A stretch of DNA of 64,000 nucleotides from an uncultured Brachybacterium sp. (GTDB lineage Bacteria; Actinomycetota; Actinomycetes; Actinomycetales; Dermabacteraceae). Below, in pieces: positions 7,878 to 15,664 of this stretch (its first letter is position 1; every line of letters starts with the position of its first letter). The notes below the pieces were generated by a model. The model was not told the DNA's origin, searched no databases, and saw only the letters and a program-made list of their open reading frames with translations. Made by a program: the position numbers and the translations under genes. Location: contig NZ_CANMSY010000006.1 of NCBI RefSeq assembly GCF_947500705.1, forward strand, positions 1-64,000, written 5' to 3'.

Positions 7878-10800
7878 ATGACCATCCAGGACCGCCAGGC
7901 ACCGAAGAACAGCCCAGCCAAGGCCGCCGGGATCGACTCCCCGTTGTTCGATGCCCTCATCGGGGCGCGCAAGATGTTCTCCCGCTCGGAGAAGATCAGC
8001 GAGGACAACCGCGAGACGCACAAGGTGGGCGGGCGCAGCGGCGACTCCTTCTACCGCGAGCGCTGGAGCCACGACAAGGTCGTGCGCTCCACGCACGGCG
8101 TGAACTGCACCGGGTCCTGCTCCTGGAAGGTCTACGTCAAGGACGGTGTGATCACCTGGGAGTCGCAGGAGACCGACTATCCCTCGGTGGGTCCGGACAA
8201 GCCCGAGTACGAGCCGCGCGGCTGCCCCCGGGGCGCCTCGTTCTCCTGGTACACCTATTCGCCCACCCGGGTGCGCTACCCCTACGTGCGCTCCGAGCTG
8301 CTGCGTCTGTATCGCGAGGAGAAGGCCAAGGCACCCGGCCACGACCCGGTCGAAGCCTGGAAGGCGATCGTCTCCGATCCGAAGAAGGCGATGCGCTACA
8401 AGCGGGCCCGCGGCAAGGGCGGGCTCGTCCGAGCAACCTGGGACGAGGTCGTCGAGCTGGTCGCCGCCGCGTACGTCCACACGGTCAAGGAGTACGGCCC
8501 GGACCGGGCCACCGGCTTCTCCCCGATCCCGGCGATGAGCCAGGTCTCCTTCTCCTCCGGGGCCCGTTTCCACCAGCTGATCGGCGGCTCCATGCTGTCC
8601 TTCTACGACTGGTACGCCGATCTTCCCCCCGCCTCCCCGCAGGTCTTCGGCGACCAGACCGATGTGCCGGAGTCCGGTGACTGGTGGGACGCCGCCTATC
8701 TCATCATGTGGGGCTCCAACGTCCCCCTGACCCGCACCCCCGACGCCCACTGGATGACCGAGGCCCGCTACCGAGGGCAGAAGGTCATATCGATCGCCCC
8801 CGACTACGCCGAGTCGGTGAAGTTCGCCGACGAGTGGCTCGCCCCGCATCCCGGCACCGACGCGGCGCTGGCGATGGCGATGGGCCACACCATCCTGAAG
8901 GAGTTCTACGTCGAGAAGCAGGTGCCCTACTTCGAGTCCTACTCGAAGCAGTACACCGACCTGCCCTTCCTGGTCCAGCTCGAGCGGCGCGAGGACGGCA
9001 CCCTGGTGCCCGGCAAGTTCCTGGTCGCGAGCGAGGCAGGGGAGCACCGCACCGCGGAGGCCGCCACCGAGCACGCCGACTTCAAGCCCATGTTCTTCGA
9101 TCTCGCCCGCGGCGACGTCGCCGTCCCGAACGGCACCCTCGGCCACCGGTTCTCCGCCGACGGCGAAGGCCGCTGGAACCTCGAGCTGGGCGATCTCGAC
9201 CCGGCGCTCTCGCTGCTGGGCCACCACGAGGGCGTCGCCGAGGTGCTGCTGCCGCGCTTCGACACGGCCGGCCAGGGTGGCCGCGGGGATGTGCCCCGCG
9301 GGGTGCCGGTGCGCACGGTCGACGGTCGCATCGTCACCACCGTCTTCGACCTGCTGCTGGCCGAGTACGGCGTGGGCCGCGAGGGCCTGCCCGGACAGTG
9401 GGCCACGGGGCTCGACGACGCGGACGCGCTGTACACCCCGGCCTGGCAGGAGTCCATCACCGGAGTGCCCGGCCAGGCCGCGGCGCGCATCGCCCGTGAG
9501 TTCGCGCAGAACGCGATCGACTCCGGCGGACGCTCGATGATCATCATGGGCGCGGGCACCAACCACTGGTTCCATTCCGACACCATCTACCGCTCCTTCC
9601 TCACCCTCACCAACCTGTGCGGCACCCAGGGGGTCAACGGTGGCGGCTGGGCCCACTACGTCGGCCAGGAGAAGGTCCGGCCCATCACCGGCTGGTCGCA
9701 CCTCGCCAATGCCCTGGACTGGTCGCGCCCACCCCGGCAGATGACGCAGACCACCTACTGGTACATGCATTCGGATCAGTGGCGGTACGACCGCTTCGGT
9801 GCGGACACCCTGGCCGCGACCACCGGTGCCGGAGCCTTCGCGGACATGACCACTGCCGATGCGGTCGCGCTCTCGCAGCGCCTGGGCTGGCAGCCCTTCT
9901 ACCCGCAGTTCGACATCAGCTCGCTGGACGTCGCCGACCGCGCCGCCGCGGCGGGGGAGGAGACCGTCCCGTATCTGGTCGACCAGCTCAAGAACGGCGG
10001 CATCAGCTTCGCCGCCGAGGATCCGGATGCACCGCAGAACCATCCCAAGATCTGGTCGATCTGGCGGGCGAACACCCTGGGCTCCTCGGCCAAGGGCGAC
10101 CAGTACTTCTTCCGTCACCTGCTGGGTGTGGACAGCTCGGTCACCGGCGAGGAGACGCCGGAGCATCTGCGCCCGCGGGAGGTGAAGTGGCATGATGAGG
10201 CGCCGATCGGCAAGGTCGATCTGATGCTCACGCTCGACTTCCGGATGACCAGCCACACCCTGCACTCGGATGTGGTGCTGCCGGCCGCGACCTGGTACGA
10301 GAAGCACGATCTCTCCACCACCGACATGCACCCCTTCGTGCACTCGTTCAACCCCGCGATCTCGAATCCCTGGGAGTCGCGGACGGACTGGGAGACCTGG
10401 GCGACGATCGCGGAGAAGTTCAGCGAGCTCGCCGAGACCCACCTCGGCACCCGCACCGACGTGGTCGCCTTCCCCCTGCAGCATGACTCGCCCGGCGCGA
10501 TGGCCACCCCGCACGGCCGGGTGCGGGACTGGAAGAAGGGCGAGTGCGAGGCGGTCCCGGGCCTGACCATGCCCGCGCTGGTGGAGGTCGAGCGCGACTA
10601 CACCCAGATCCACGCCAAGTACACCTCGATCGGGCCGCTCCTCGAGGAGAAGGGCATGACCACCAAGGGCCTGACCTACGACGTGAAGGAGTTCGTGGCC
10701 GAGCTCGGCGCGCTCAACGGCATCCATCGCACCGGACCCACCGCGGGCCGCCCCAAGCTGGTCACGGATCTGGACGCCTGCGAGTTCATCCTGGGGCTCT

Positions 10801-11627
10801 CGGGCACCACCAACGGGAAGATGGCCACCGAGGGTTTCAAGACCCTCGAGAAGCGCACCGGCGTGCGCATGCATGATCTCGCCGCCGAGCATGAGGGCAA
10901 GCGGATCCACTTCGCCGACACCAAGGCGGCACCGGTCCCGGTCATCACGAGCCCCGAATGGTCCGGGTCGGAGAGCGGCGGGCGCCGCTACAGCCCGTTC
11001 ACGATCAACGTCGAGCGCAAGAAGCCCTGGCACACGCTGACCGGGCGCCAGCACTACTACCTCGACCACGACTGGATGCTGGAGATGGGGGAGGCGCTGC
11101 CGGTCTTCCGACCGCCGCTGGACATGACCGCCCTGTTCGGCGAGCAGCCGATCGGGGCGAGCGACGGCACGTCCATCTCCGTGCGGTACCTGACCCCGCA
11201 CAACAAGTGGGCCATCCACTCGATGTACCAGGAGAACTTCTTCATGATGAACCTGTCCCGCGGCGGGCAGAACATCTGGATGAGCGTGCAGGACGCCGAG
11301 GCCGTCGGCATCACCGACAACGACTGGGTCGAGGTCACCAACCGCAACGGGGTGGTCTCCGCCCGCGCCGTGGTCTCCCACCGGATGCCCCCCGGCACGG
11401 CCTTCATGCATCACGGGCAGGAGCGCACGGTCAACGTGCCGCTGACCGAGCGGGACGGCAAGCGAGGCGGGATCACGAACTCCCTCACGAGGATCATGAT
11501 CAAGCCCTCGCACCTCATCGGCGGGTACGCACAGCTGTCCTTCGCCTTCAACTACTACGGCCCGACAGGCAACCAGCGCGACGAGGTCACGATGATCCGC
11601 AAGCGCACCACCCCCGTCGAGTACTGA
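7878..11627 (+). CDS. narG: Respiratory nitrate reductase, alpha subunit
   Basis: Catalytic subunit that reduces nitrate to nitrite at a molybdenum bis-MGD centre on the inner face of the membrane, receiving electrons from NarH. The 1249-residue length fits NarG. Visible hallmarks are the N-terminal FS0 cluster motif (STHGVNCTGSC, then RGCPRGASFSWY), the FYDWYADLPPASPQ region with the Asp Mo ligand, and DVPESGDWWDAAYLIMWGSN, all as in the membrane-bound type. No Tat signal is present, as expected for cytoplasm-facing NarG. ATG 7878 follows AGGAGG by 8 nt. It heads narGHJI. Confidence 0.97.
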   Translation: MTIQDRQAPKNSPAKAAGIDSPLFDALIGARKMFSRSEKISEDNRETHKVGGRSGDSFYRERWSHDKVVRSTHGVNCTGSCSWKVYVKDGVITWESQETDYPSVGPDKPEYEPRGCPRGASFSWYTYSPTRVRYPYVRSELLRLYREEKAKAPGHDPVEAWKAIVSDPKKAMRYKRARGKGGLVRATWDEVVELVAAAYVHTVKEYGPDRATGFSPIPAMSQVSFSSGARFHQLIGGSMLSFYDWYADLPPASPQVFGDQTDVPESGDWWDAAYLIMWGSNVPLTRTPDAHWMTEARYRGQKVISIAPDYAESVKFADEWLAPHPGTDAALAMAMGHTILKEFYVEKQVPYFESYSKQYTDLPFLVQLERREDGTLVPGKFLVASEAGEHRTAEAATEHADFKPMFFDLARGDVAVPNGTLGHRFSADGEGRWNLELGDLDPALSLLGHHEGVAEVLLPRFDTAGQGGRGDVPRGVPVRTVDGRIVTTVFDLLLAEYGVGREGLPGQWATGLDDADALYTPAWQESITGVPGQAAARIAREFAQNAIDSGGRSMIIMGAGTNHWFHSDTIYRSFLTLTNLCGTQGVNGGGWAHYVGQEKVRPITGWSHLANALDWSRPPRQMTQTTYWYMHSDQWRYDRFGADTLAATTGAGAFADMTTADAVALSQRLGWQPFYPQFDISSLDVADRAAAAGEETVPYLVDQLKNGGISFAAEDPDAPQNHPKIWSIWRANTLGSSAKGDQYFFRHLLGVDSSVTGEETPEHLRPREVKWHDEAPIGKVDLMLTLDFRMTSHTLHSDVVLPAATWYEKHDLSTTDMHPFVHSFNPAISNPWESRTDWETWATIAEKFSELAETHLGTRTDVVAFPLQHDSPGAMATPHGRVRDWKKGECEAVPGLTMPALVEVERDYTQIHAKYTSIGPLLEEKGMTTKGLTYDVKEFVAELGALNGIHRTGPTAGRPKLVTDLDACEFILGLSGTTNGKMATEGFKTLEKRTGVRMHDLAAEHEGKRIHFADTKAAPVPVITSPEWSGSESGGRRYSPFTINVERKKPWHTLTGRQHYYLDHDWMLEMGEALPVFRPPLDMTALFGEQPIGASDGTSISVRYLTPHNKWAIHSMYQENFFMMNLSRGGQNIWMSVQDAEAVGITDNDWVEVTNRNGVVSARAVVSHRMPPGTAFMHHGQERTVNVPLTERDGKRGGITNSLTRIMIKPSHLIGGYAQLSFAFNYYGPTGNQRDEVTMIRKRTTPVEY

Positions 11628-11654
11628 GCCCAGCGAGCGAGAAGGAGCAACGAC

Positions 11655-13289
11655 ATGCGAGTCATGGCCCAGATGTCGATGGTGATGAACCTCGACAAGT
11701 GCATCGGCTGCCACACCTGTTCGGTCACCTGCAAGCAGGCGTGGACGAATCGGTCCGGTACCGAGTACATGTGGTTCAACAACGTCGAGACCAGGCCCGG
11801 CCAGGGGTATCCCCGCGGCTATGAGGACCAGGAGAAGTGGAAGGGCGGCTGGGAGCTCGGGAGGAACGGGCGCCTGAAGCTCAAGGCCGGCGGCCGCATC
11901 ACCAAGCTCATGCAGCTGTTCTCGAACCCGAAGCTGCCGGGCATCGAGGACTATTACGAGCCGTGGACCTACGAGTACGACAACCTGCTCCACGCCCCGG
12001 CGCAGCAGGACACCATCCCCACCGCGCCCCCGAAATCCCTGATCACCGGTGAGCGGATGGACATCCAGTGGTCGGGCAACTGGGATGACGACCTCGGCGG
12101 CACCTACCTGCACAAGGACAAGGACCCGATGCTCAAGGGCATCGAGGACAAGGTCCAGTTCGAGTTCGACCAGACCTTCATGTTCTACCTGCCGCGCATC
12201 TGCGAGCACTGCCTGAACCCCACCTGCGTCGCCTCGTGCCCCTCGGGCGCGATCTACAAGCGCGAGGAGGACGGCGTGGTCCTGGTGGACCAGGACGGCT
12301 GCCGCGGCTGGCGCATGTGCATCACCGGCTGCCCGTACAAGAAGATCTACTTCAACCACCAGACCGGCAAGGCCGAGAAGTGCACCTTCTGCTATCCCCG
12401 CCTCGAGCAGGGCGAGCCGACGGTCTGCGCGGAGACCTGCGTGGGTCGCCTGCGCTACATCGGCCTGGTGCTCTACGACGCGGACAAGGTCACCGAGGCC
12501 GTCTCGGTCACGGACGAGAAGGACCTCTACCGGGCCCAGATGGACGTCATCCTGGACCCGCGTGATCCCGAGGTCATCCGCGGGGCGGAGGCCGCCGGGA
12601 TCCACCATGACTGGATCCTCGCCGCGCAGAACTCCCCGACCTACAAGCTGATCAAGGAATACGAGGTCGCGCTCCCGCTGCACCCCGAGTACCGCACCAT
12701 GCCGATGGTCTGGTACATTCCGCCGCTGTCGCCGGTGGTGGACGTGGTCCGGGACACCGGCTACGACGCCGAGGACGCGGAGAGCCTGTTCGCCGCCATC
12801 GATGCGCTCCGGATCCCGGTGGAGTACCTCGCGAACCTGTTCACCGCGGGGGATGTCCCCACGGTCGAGCGCGTGCTCTACCGGATGGCCGCGATGCGCT
12901 CGTACATGCGTGACATCAACCTCGGCAACGCGCCCCGAGAGGGGATCGCGAACGCCGTCGGCATGGACGGCGAGACGATGCAGGAGATGTACCGCCTGCT
13001 GGCGATCGCGAAGTACGAGGACCGCTACGTGATCCCGGTGGGACACCACGAGTCCGCGCACGATCTCGAGTCCACCGGCACCGACTGCCCGCTGAACGCC
13101 CCCGGTGGCCCCGGCATGGGAATGTCCCTGCCCGAGGAGTCGATGGGGATGTCCGGTCCCGGGTTCTCGAGCAAGCGGCAGGAGAACGCCGTGGAGAAGC
13201 CCGAGGGTGTCCGGATCAACCTGCTGAACTGGGACGGCAACGGTCGGCCCGAGGGCCTGTTCCCGAGCCCCGCCGCGGGGACCGCCTGA
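11655..13289 (+). CDS. narH: Respiratory nitrate reductase, beta subunit
   Basis: Electron-transfer subunit carrying four iron-sulfur clusters between NarI haems and NarG. The 544-residue protein shows the Cys groups CIGCHTCSVTCKQ (N-terminus), CEHCLNPTCVASCP, CRGWRMCITGCPYKK and CTFCYPR...CAETCVGR. In the third group Trp replaces a Cys, the usual sign that one cluster is [3Fe-4S]. AAGGAG precedes ATG 11655. Its TGA overlaps the narJ ATG by one base. Confidence 0.97.
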   Translation: MRVMAQMSMVMNLDKCIGCHTCSVTCKQAWTNRSGTEYMWFNNVETRPGQGYPRGYEDQEKWKGGWELGRNGRLKLKAGGRITKLMQLFSNPKLPGIEDYYEPWTYEYDNLLHAPAQQDTIPTAPPKSLITGERMDIQWSGNWDDDLGGTYLHKDKDPMLKGIEDKVQFEFDQTFMFYLPRICEHCLNPTCVASCPSGAIYKREEDGVVLVDQDGCRGWRMCITGCPYKKIYFNHQTGKAEKCTFCYPRLEQGEPTVCAETCVGRLRYIGLVLYDADKVTEAVSVTDEKDLYRAQMDVILDPRDPEVIRGAEAAGIHHDWILAAQNSPTYKLIKEYEVALPLHPEYRTMPMVWYIPPLSPVVDVVRDTGYDAEDAESLFAAIDALRIPVEYLANLFTAGDVPTVERVLYRMAAMRSYMRDINLGNAPREGIANAVGMDGETMQEMYRLLAIAKYEDRYVIPVGHHESAHDLESTGTDCPLNAPGGPGMGMSLPEESMGMSGPGFSSKRQENAVEKPEGVRINLLNWDGNGRPEGLFPSPAAGTA

Positions 13290-14110
13290 TGGGTGCCCTG
13301 GCACGGCTGCTGAGCCGACGCAGCGATCCCGGAGTAGGAGGTGTCGCGACCCTGCCCCCGCGGGGGCAGGCCACGAAGGACCTCCTGCACGCCTCCGGGA
13401 TGACCACCGAGCAGCTGCGCATCACCTGGATCGCGGTCTCATGGCTGCTGACCTATCCGGATCGGGACACCATCGCCCGCTATCCCGCGGTGCGAGAGCT
13501 CGCCTGCGGACTCCCGGAGCCGACCCGCTCGGCGCTGCTGCGCACCGTGGACGTCCTCGGCGAGCGTGACGACGTCTCGGTGCAGGAGGAGTACGTCGAC
13601 ACCTTCGACACCCGCCGCCGCGGGTGCCTGCACCTGACCTATTTCAGCCACGGCGACACCCGCCGCCGCGGCATGGCCCTGCTGCGCATCAAGCAGGACT
13701 TCCGCGCCGCGGGTCTGGAGATCGGCAGCGAGGAGCTCCCCGATCACCTGCCGGTGGTGCTCGAGTTCGGTGCGGGCCATGATGCCGAGCGCGGGGCGAA
13801 GATCCTGCGCTCGAACCGCCCCGGCGTGGAGCTGCTGCGCCTGCACCTGGCGGACATCGACTCCCCCTGGCATGGCGCGCTGGTGGCGCTGTGCTCGACC
13901 CTGCCACCGCTGGACGCCGACGATCGAGAAGCGGTCATGAGGCTCGCCGAGGAGGGCCCCGAGGAAGAGACCGTGGGCTTGGACGGCTACGGGCTCGACG
14001 GCGACGCCGGGGACCTGGCCGGCCAGACCTTCGCCTCGAACGGCTGCGGCTCCGACGCCGCGGCGCCCGGACCTGTCCCCGTGGACCTGTTGAGAGGACG
14101 ACCCTCATGA
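13289..14110 (+). CDS. narJ: Nitrate reductase assembly chaperone NarJ
   Basis: Private chaperone of the TorD/NarJ superfamily that holds apo-NarGH for molybdenum-cofactor insertion and membrane docking; not part of the final enzyme. The conserved core starts at ITWIAVSWLLTYPD and includes DTFDTRRRGCLHLTYFSHGDTRRRG. From ATG 13289 (overlapping the narH stop) the product is 273 residues with about 37 poorly conserved N-terminal residues. An internal ATG at 13400 would start right before the core, but neither start has a strong ribosome-binding site. The C-terminal tail is acidic. It overlaps narI by ATGA. Confidence 0.92.
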   Translation: MGALARLLSRRSDPGVGGVATLPPRGQATKDLLHASGMTTEQLRITWIAVSWLLTYPDRDTIARYPAVRELACGLPEPTRSALLRTVDVLGERDDVSVQEEYVDTFDTRRRGCLHLTYFSHGDTRRRGMALLRIKQDFRAAGLEIGSEELPDHLPVVLEFGAGHDAERGAKILRSNRPGVELLRLHLADIDSPWHGALVALCSTLPPLDADDREAVMRLAEEGPEEETVGLDGYGLDGDAGDLAGQTFASNGCGSDAAAPGPVPVDLLRGRPS

Positions 14111-14838
14111 ACGACACAACCACGCTCCAGCTGCTGCTGTGGGTGGTGTTCCCCTACATGGTGCTCGCCGTGTTCGTGCTCGGTCACGTGTGGCGATTCA
14201 AGTACGACCGCTTCGGCTGGACCACCCGTTCGAGCCAGATCTACGAGTCCAAGCTGCTCTCGATCGGCTCCCCGATGTTCCACTACGGGATCATCGGGAT
14301 CTTCCTCGGGCACGTCGTGGGCCTGGGCATCCCGAAGTCCTGGACCCAGTTCGTCGGGATCTCCGACCACATGTATCACCTGATGGCGGTCACGATCGGT
14401 CTCGCCGCCGCGGTGGCGTGCGTGGGCGGGCTGATGATCCTGATCTACCGTCGGCGCACCAACCGGCGGGTCTTCGGGGCCACCACCGCCGGCGACAAGC
14501 TCATGTACCTGCTGCTGGCGATGACCATCCTCTGCGGGGTGCTGGCGACCGTGGTGCACACGACGTTCGGCACCTACGACTACCGCGAGGGCGTCTCGAT
14601 CTGGTTCCGGCAGTTCTGGACCCTGCAGCCCTCCGTGGAGCTGATGAGCCAGGCGCCGATCTTCTTCCAGCTGCACGTCCTCAGTGCGATCGCGCTGTTC
14701 GGGATCTGGCCCTTCACCCGCCTGGTGCACGTCTTCGCGGCGCCGGTGGGCTACCTGACCAGGCCGTACATCCTCTACCGCAGCAAGGACCCCCGCAAGG
14801 AGGCCGAGCGCCGTGGCTGGGAGAAGGTGAAGTTCTGA
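14107..14838 (+). CDS. narI: Respiratory nitrate reductase, gamma subunit
   Basis: Membrane b-type cytochrome that oxidises quinol and passes electrons to NarH. The 243-residue protein has five hydrophobic segments, beginning LLLWVVFPYMVLAVFVLGHVW, and His residues in the first and last helices positioned as haem ligands (for example in GHVW, FHYGIIGIFLGHVVG and QLHVLSAIALFG). It starts inside the narJ stop (ATGA), and its own TGA overlaps the next ATG, so the last three genes are translationally coupled. Confidence 0.95.
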   Translation: MNDTTTLQLLLWVVFPYMVLAVFVLGHVWRFKYDRFGWTTRSSQIYESKLLSIGSPMFHYGIIGIFLGHVVGLGIPKSWTQFVGISDHMYHLMAVTIGLAAAVACVGGLMILIYRRRTNRRVFGATTAGDKLMYLLLAMTILCGVLATVVHTTFGTYDYREGVSIWFRQFWTLQPSVELMSQAPIFFQLHVLSAIALFGIWPFTRLVHVFAAPVGYLTRPYILYRSKDPRKEAERRGWEKVKF

Positions 14839-15110
14839 TGGCGGCGAAGCCTCCGGTGACCCTGCAGGAGGACTGGGAGAGCACCCTGCTGCCGTGGCTG
14901 GACCGCGTGGCGGAGCAGCTCGACGTGTCCTGTGTGGATCTGAATGTGGATCGGGTCCATCTGATGACGGGCGTCGTCGCGGACGCTGTTCAGCGTTCGA
15001 TGGCCCCGATCTCCGCCTTCCTCGTCGGCGCGGCAGTGGCACGCGGGGCGAGCCTCGAGGAGGCATGTGCCGCGGTCGAGGTCGTGACCCGCGAGCGCAC
15101 CGCCGTCTGA
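14838..15110 (+). CDS. DUF6457 small protein, molybdopterin-linked
   Basis: A 90-residue protein resembling the DUF6457 domain that in many actinobacteria is attached to, or adjacent to, the molybdopterin-guanine dinucleotide enzyme MobA. Visible features are WLDRVAEQLDVSCVDLNVDRV and SAFLVGAAVARGASLEEACAAVE, a compact helical pattern with no catalytic motif. Its ATG overlaps the narI stop, so it is the fifth gene of the nar operon. A role in cofactor maturation or delivery to NarG is a guilt-by-association inference. Confidence 0.75.
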   Translation: MAAKPPVTLQEDWESTLLPWLDRVAEQLDVSCVDLNVDRVHLMTGVVADAVQRSMAPISAFLVGAAVARGASLEEACAAVEVVTRERTAV

Positions 15111-15120
15111 GGTCTGCACC

Positions 15121-15138
15121 GCAGGACACCTTTCCTGC
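15121..15138. other. Short perfect hairpin after the nar operon
   Basis: GCAGGA-CACCTT-TCCTGC, a 6-bp stem with a 6-nt loop and no T tract, 10 nt after the DUF6457 stop. Possibly a weak terminator or 3' end stabiliser of the nar mRNA. Confidence 0.3.
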
Positions 15139-15153
15139 ACCTGGCTGAAAAGC

Positions 15154-15171
15154 TTGTGATCGCACTCACAA
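15154..15171 (+). promoter_or_regulatory. CRP/GlxR-type operator
   Basis: TTGTGATCGCACTCACAA is a perfect match to the CRP-family consensus TGTGA-N6-TCACA with one extra matched base on each side. The left arm coincides with a possible -35 (TTGTGA), 16 nt before TATCCT at 15176-15181, so a bound regulator would probably block transcription of the repeat protein. A cAMP-responsive GlxR/Crp is the natural candidate; none is encoded in the window. Confidence 0.65.
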
Positions 15172-15181
15172 CAGGTATCCT
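15154..15181 (+). promoter_or_regulatory. Promoter of the VEVNPW-repeat gene
   Basis: -35 TTGTGA (15154-15159), 16-nt spacer, -10 TATCCT (15176-15181). Transcription would start near 15188, giving a leader of about 46 nt. Confidence 0.45.
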
Positions 15182-15233
15182 GGGGGGAGTGCGCTCCTTC
15201 TGAGCCGCTGAAGCTTTCCTCGAGAGGATGAAC

Positions 15234-15545
15234 ATGGTGAGTGCATACAAGGATGGGACTCCGCGGCCGCGCCGTCGATGGGCCCGCGCCGCCACACTGG
15301 CTGGAGGCGTTGCCCTCGGGCTCGCGCTCGCCGGAGCTGGAGCCGGAGCCGCGTCGGCGGTCGAGGTGAATCCGTGGAAGGTGAGCAGCCCGACGGTCGA
15401 AGTGAACCCCTGGGCGGTGGAAGTCAACCCCTGGTCGGTGACCAAGCCTGCGGTCGAGGTCAACCCCTGGGGCGTGAGCAAGCCTGCGGTCGAGGTCAAC
15501 CCCTGGGGCGTGAGCAAGCCTGCGGTCGAGGTCAACCCCTGGTGA
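15234..15545 (+). CDS. Exported VEVNPW hexapeptide-repeat protein
   Basis: Unrecognised 103-residue protein. Residues 10-42 form a signal peptide: basic PRPRRRWARAA, hydrophobic core TLAGGVALGLALAG, and a signal-peptidase site AASA|VE. The run of Arg before Trp also allows the Tat route. The predicted mature part (43-103) begins and ends with VEVNPW and contains six exact copies at 43, 55, 62, 74, 86 and 98, joined by linkers such as SVTKPA and GVSKPA. There is no Cys, no membrane anchor and no sortase motif. ATG 15234 has GAGAGG 7 nt upstream; the ATG at 15228 is too close to it. No enzyme gene adjoins it, so a wall-binding or adhesive peptide, or a multi-copy peptide precursor, are equally open. 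Confidence 0.75.
   Translation: MVSAYKDGTPRPRRRWARAATLAGGVALGLALAGAGAGAASAVEVNPWKVSSPTVEVNPWAVEVNPWSVTKPAVEVNPWGVSKPAVEVNPWGVSKPAVEVNPW
15444..15542 (+). repeat. 36-bp tandem repeat, 2.75 copies
   Basis: Units at 15444-15479 and 15480-15515 and a 27-nt partial unit at 15516-15542 are identical. Each unit encodes KPAVEVNPWGVS. They form the 3' part of the repeat gene and indicate recent expansion. Confidence 0.95.
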
Positions 15546-15596
15546 CAGGCGACCCCCGGTAGCAGCAGACCGCGCCTGAGGCGCGGAGCACAGGAA

Positions 15597-15628
15597 GAAG
15601 GCCGTCGTCCCCAGGGACGGCGGCCTTC
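15597..15628. terminator. Bidirectional terminator
   Basis: 14-bp stem (GAAGGCCGTCGTCC with GGACGGCGGCCTTC, one G-T pair) and a 4-nt CCAG loop. It lies between the convergent repeat gene and the helicase gene and has flanking AAGAAG/CTTCTC, so it can serve both strands. Confidence 0.8.
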
Positions 15629-15664
15629 TCCGCGTGAGGACGCCGAGTGCTCGGTCATCGATGC

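Noticed and set aside
7800-13304. Very long open frame on the minus strand opposite narGHJ
   Set aside because: It mirrors the third-codon G/C bias of the nar genes, consists of Gly/Asp/His/Arg-rich low-complexity sequence, and has no family signature or ribosome-binding site.
15444-15542. 36-bp direct repeats as a possible CRISPR array
   Set aside because: Units are contiguous with no spacers and are in frame inside a protein gene.
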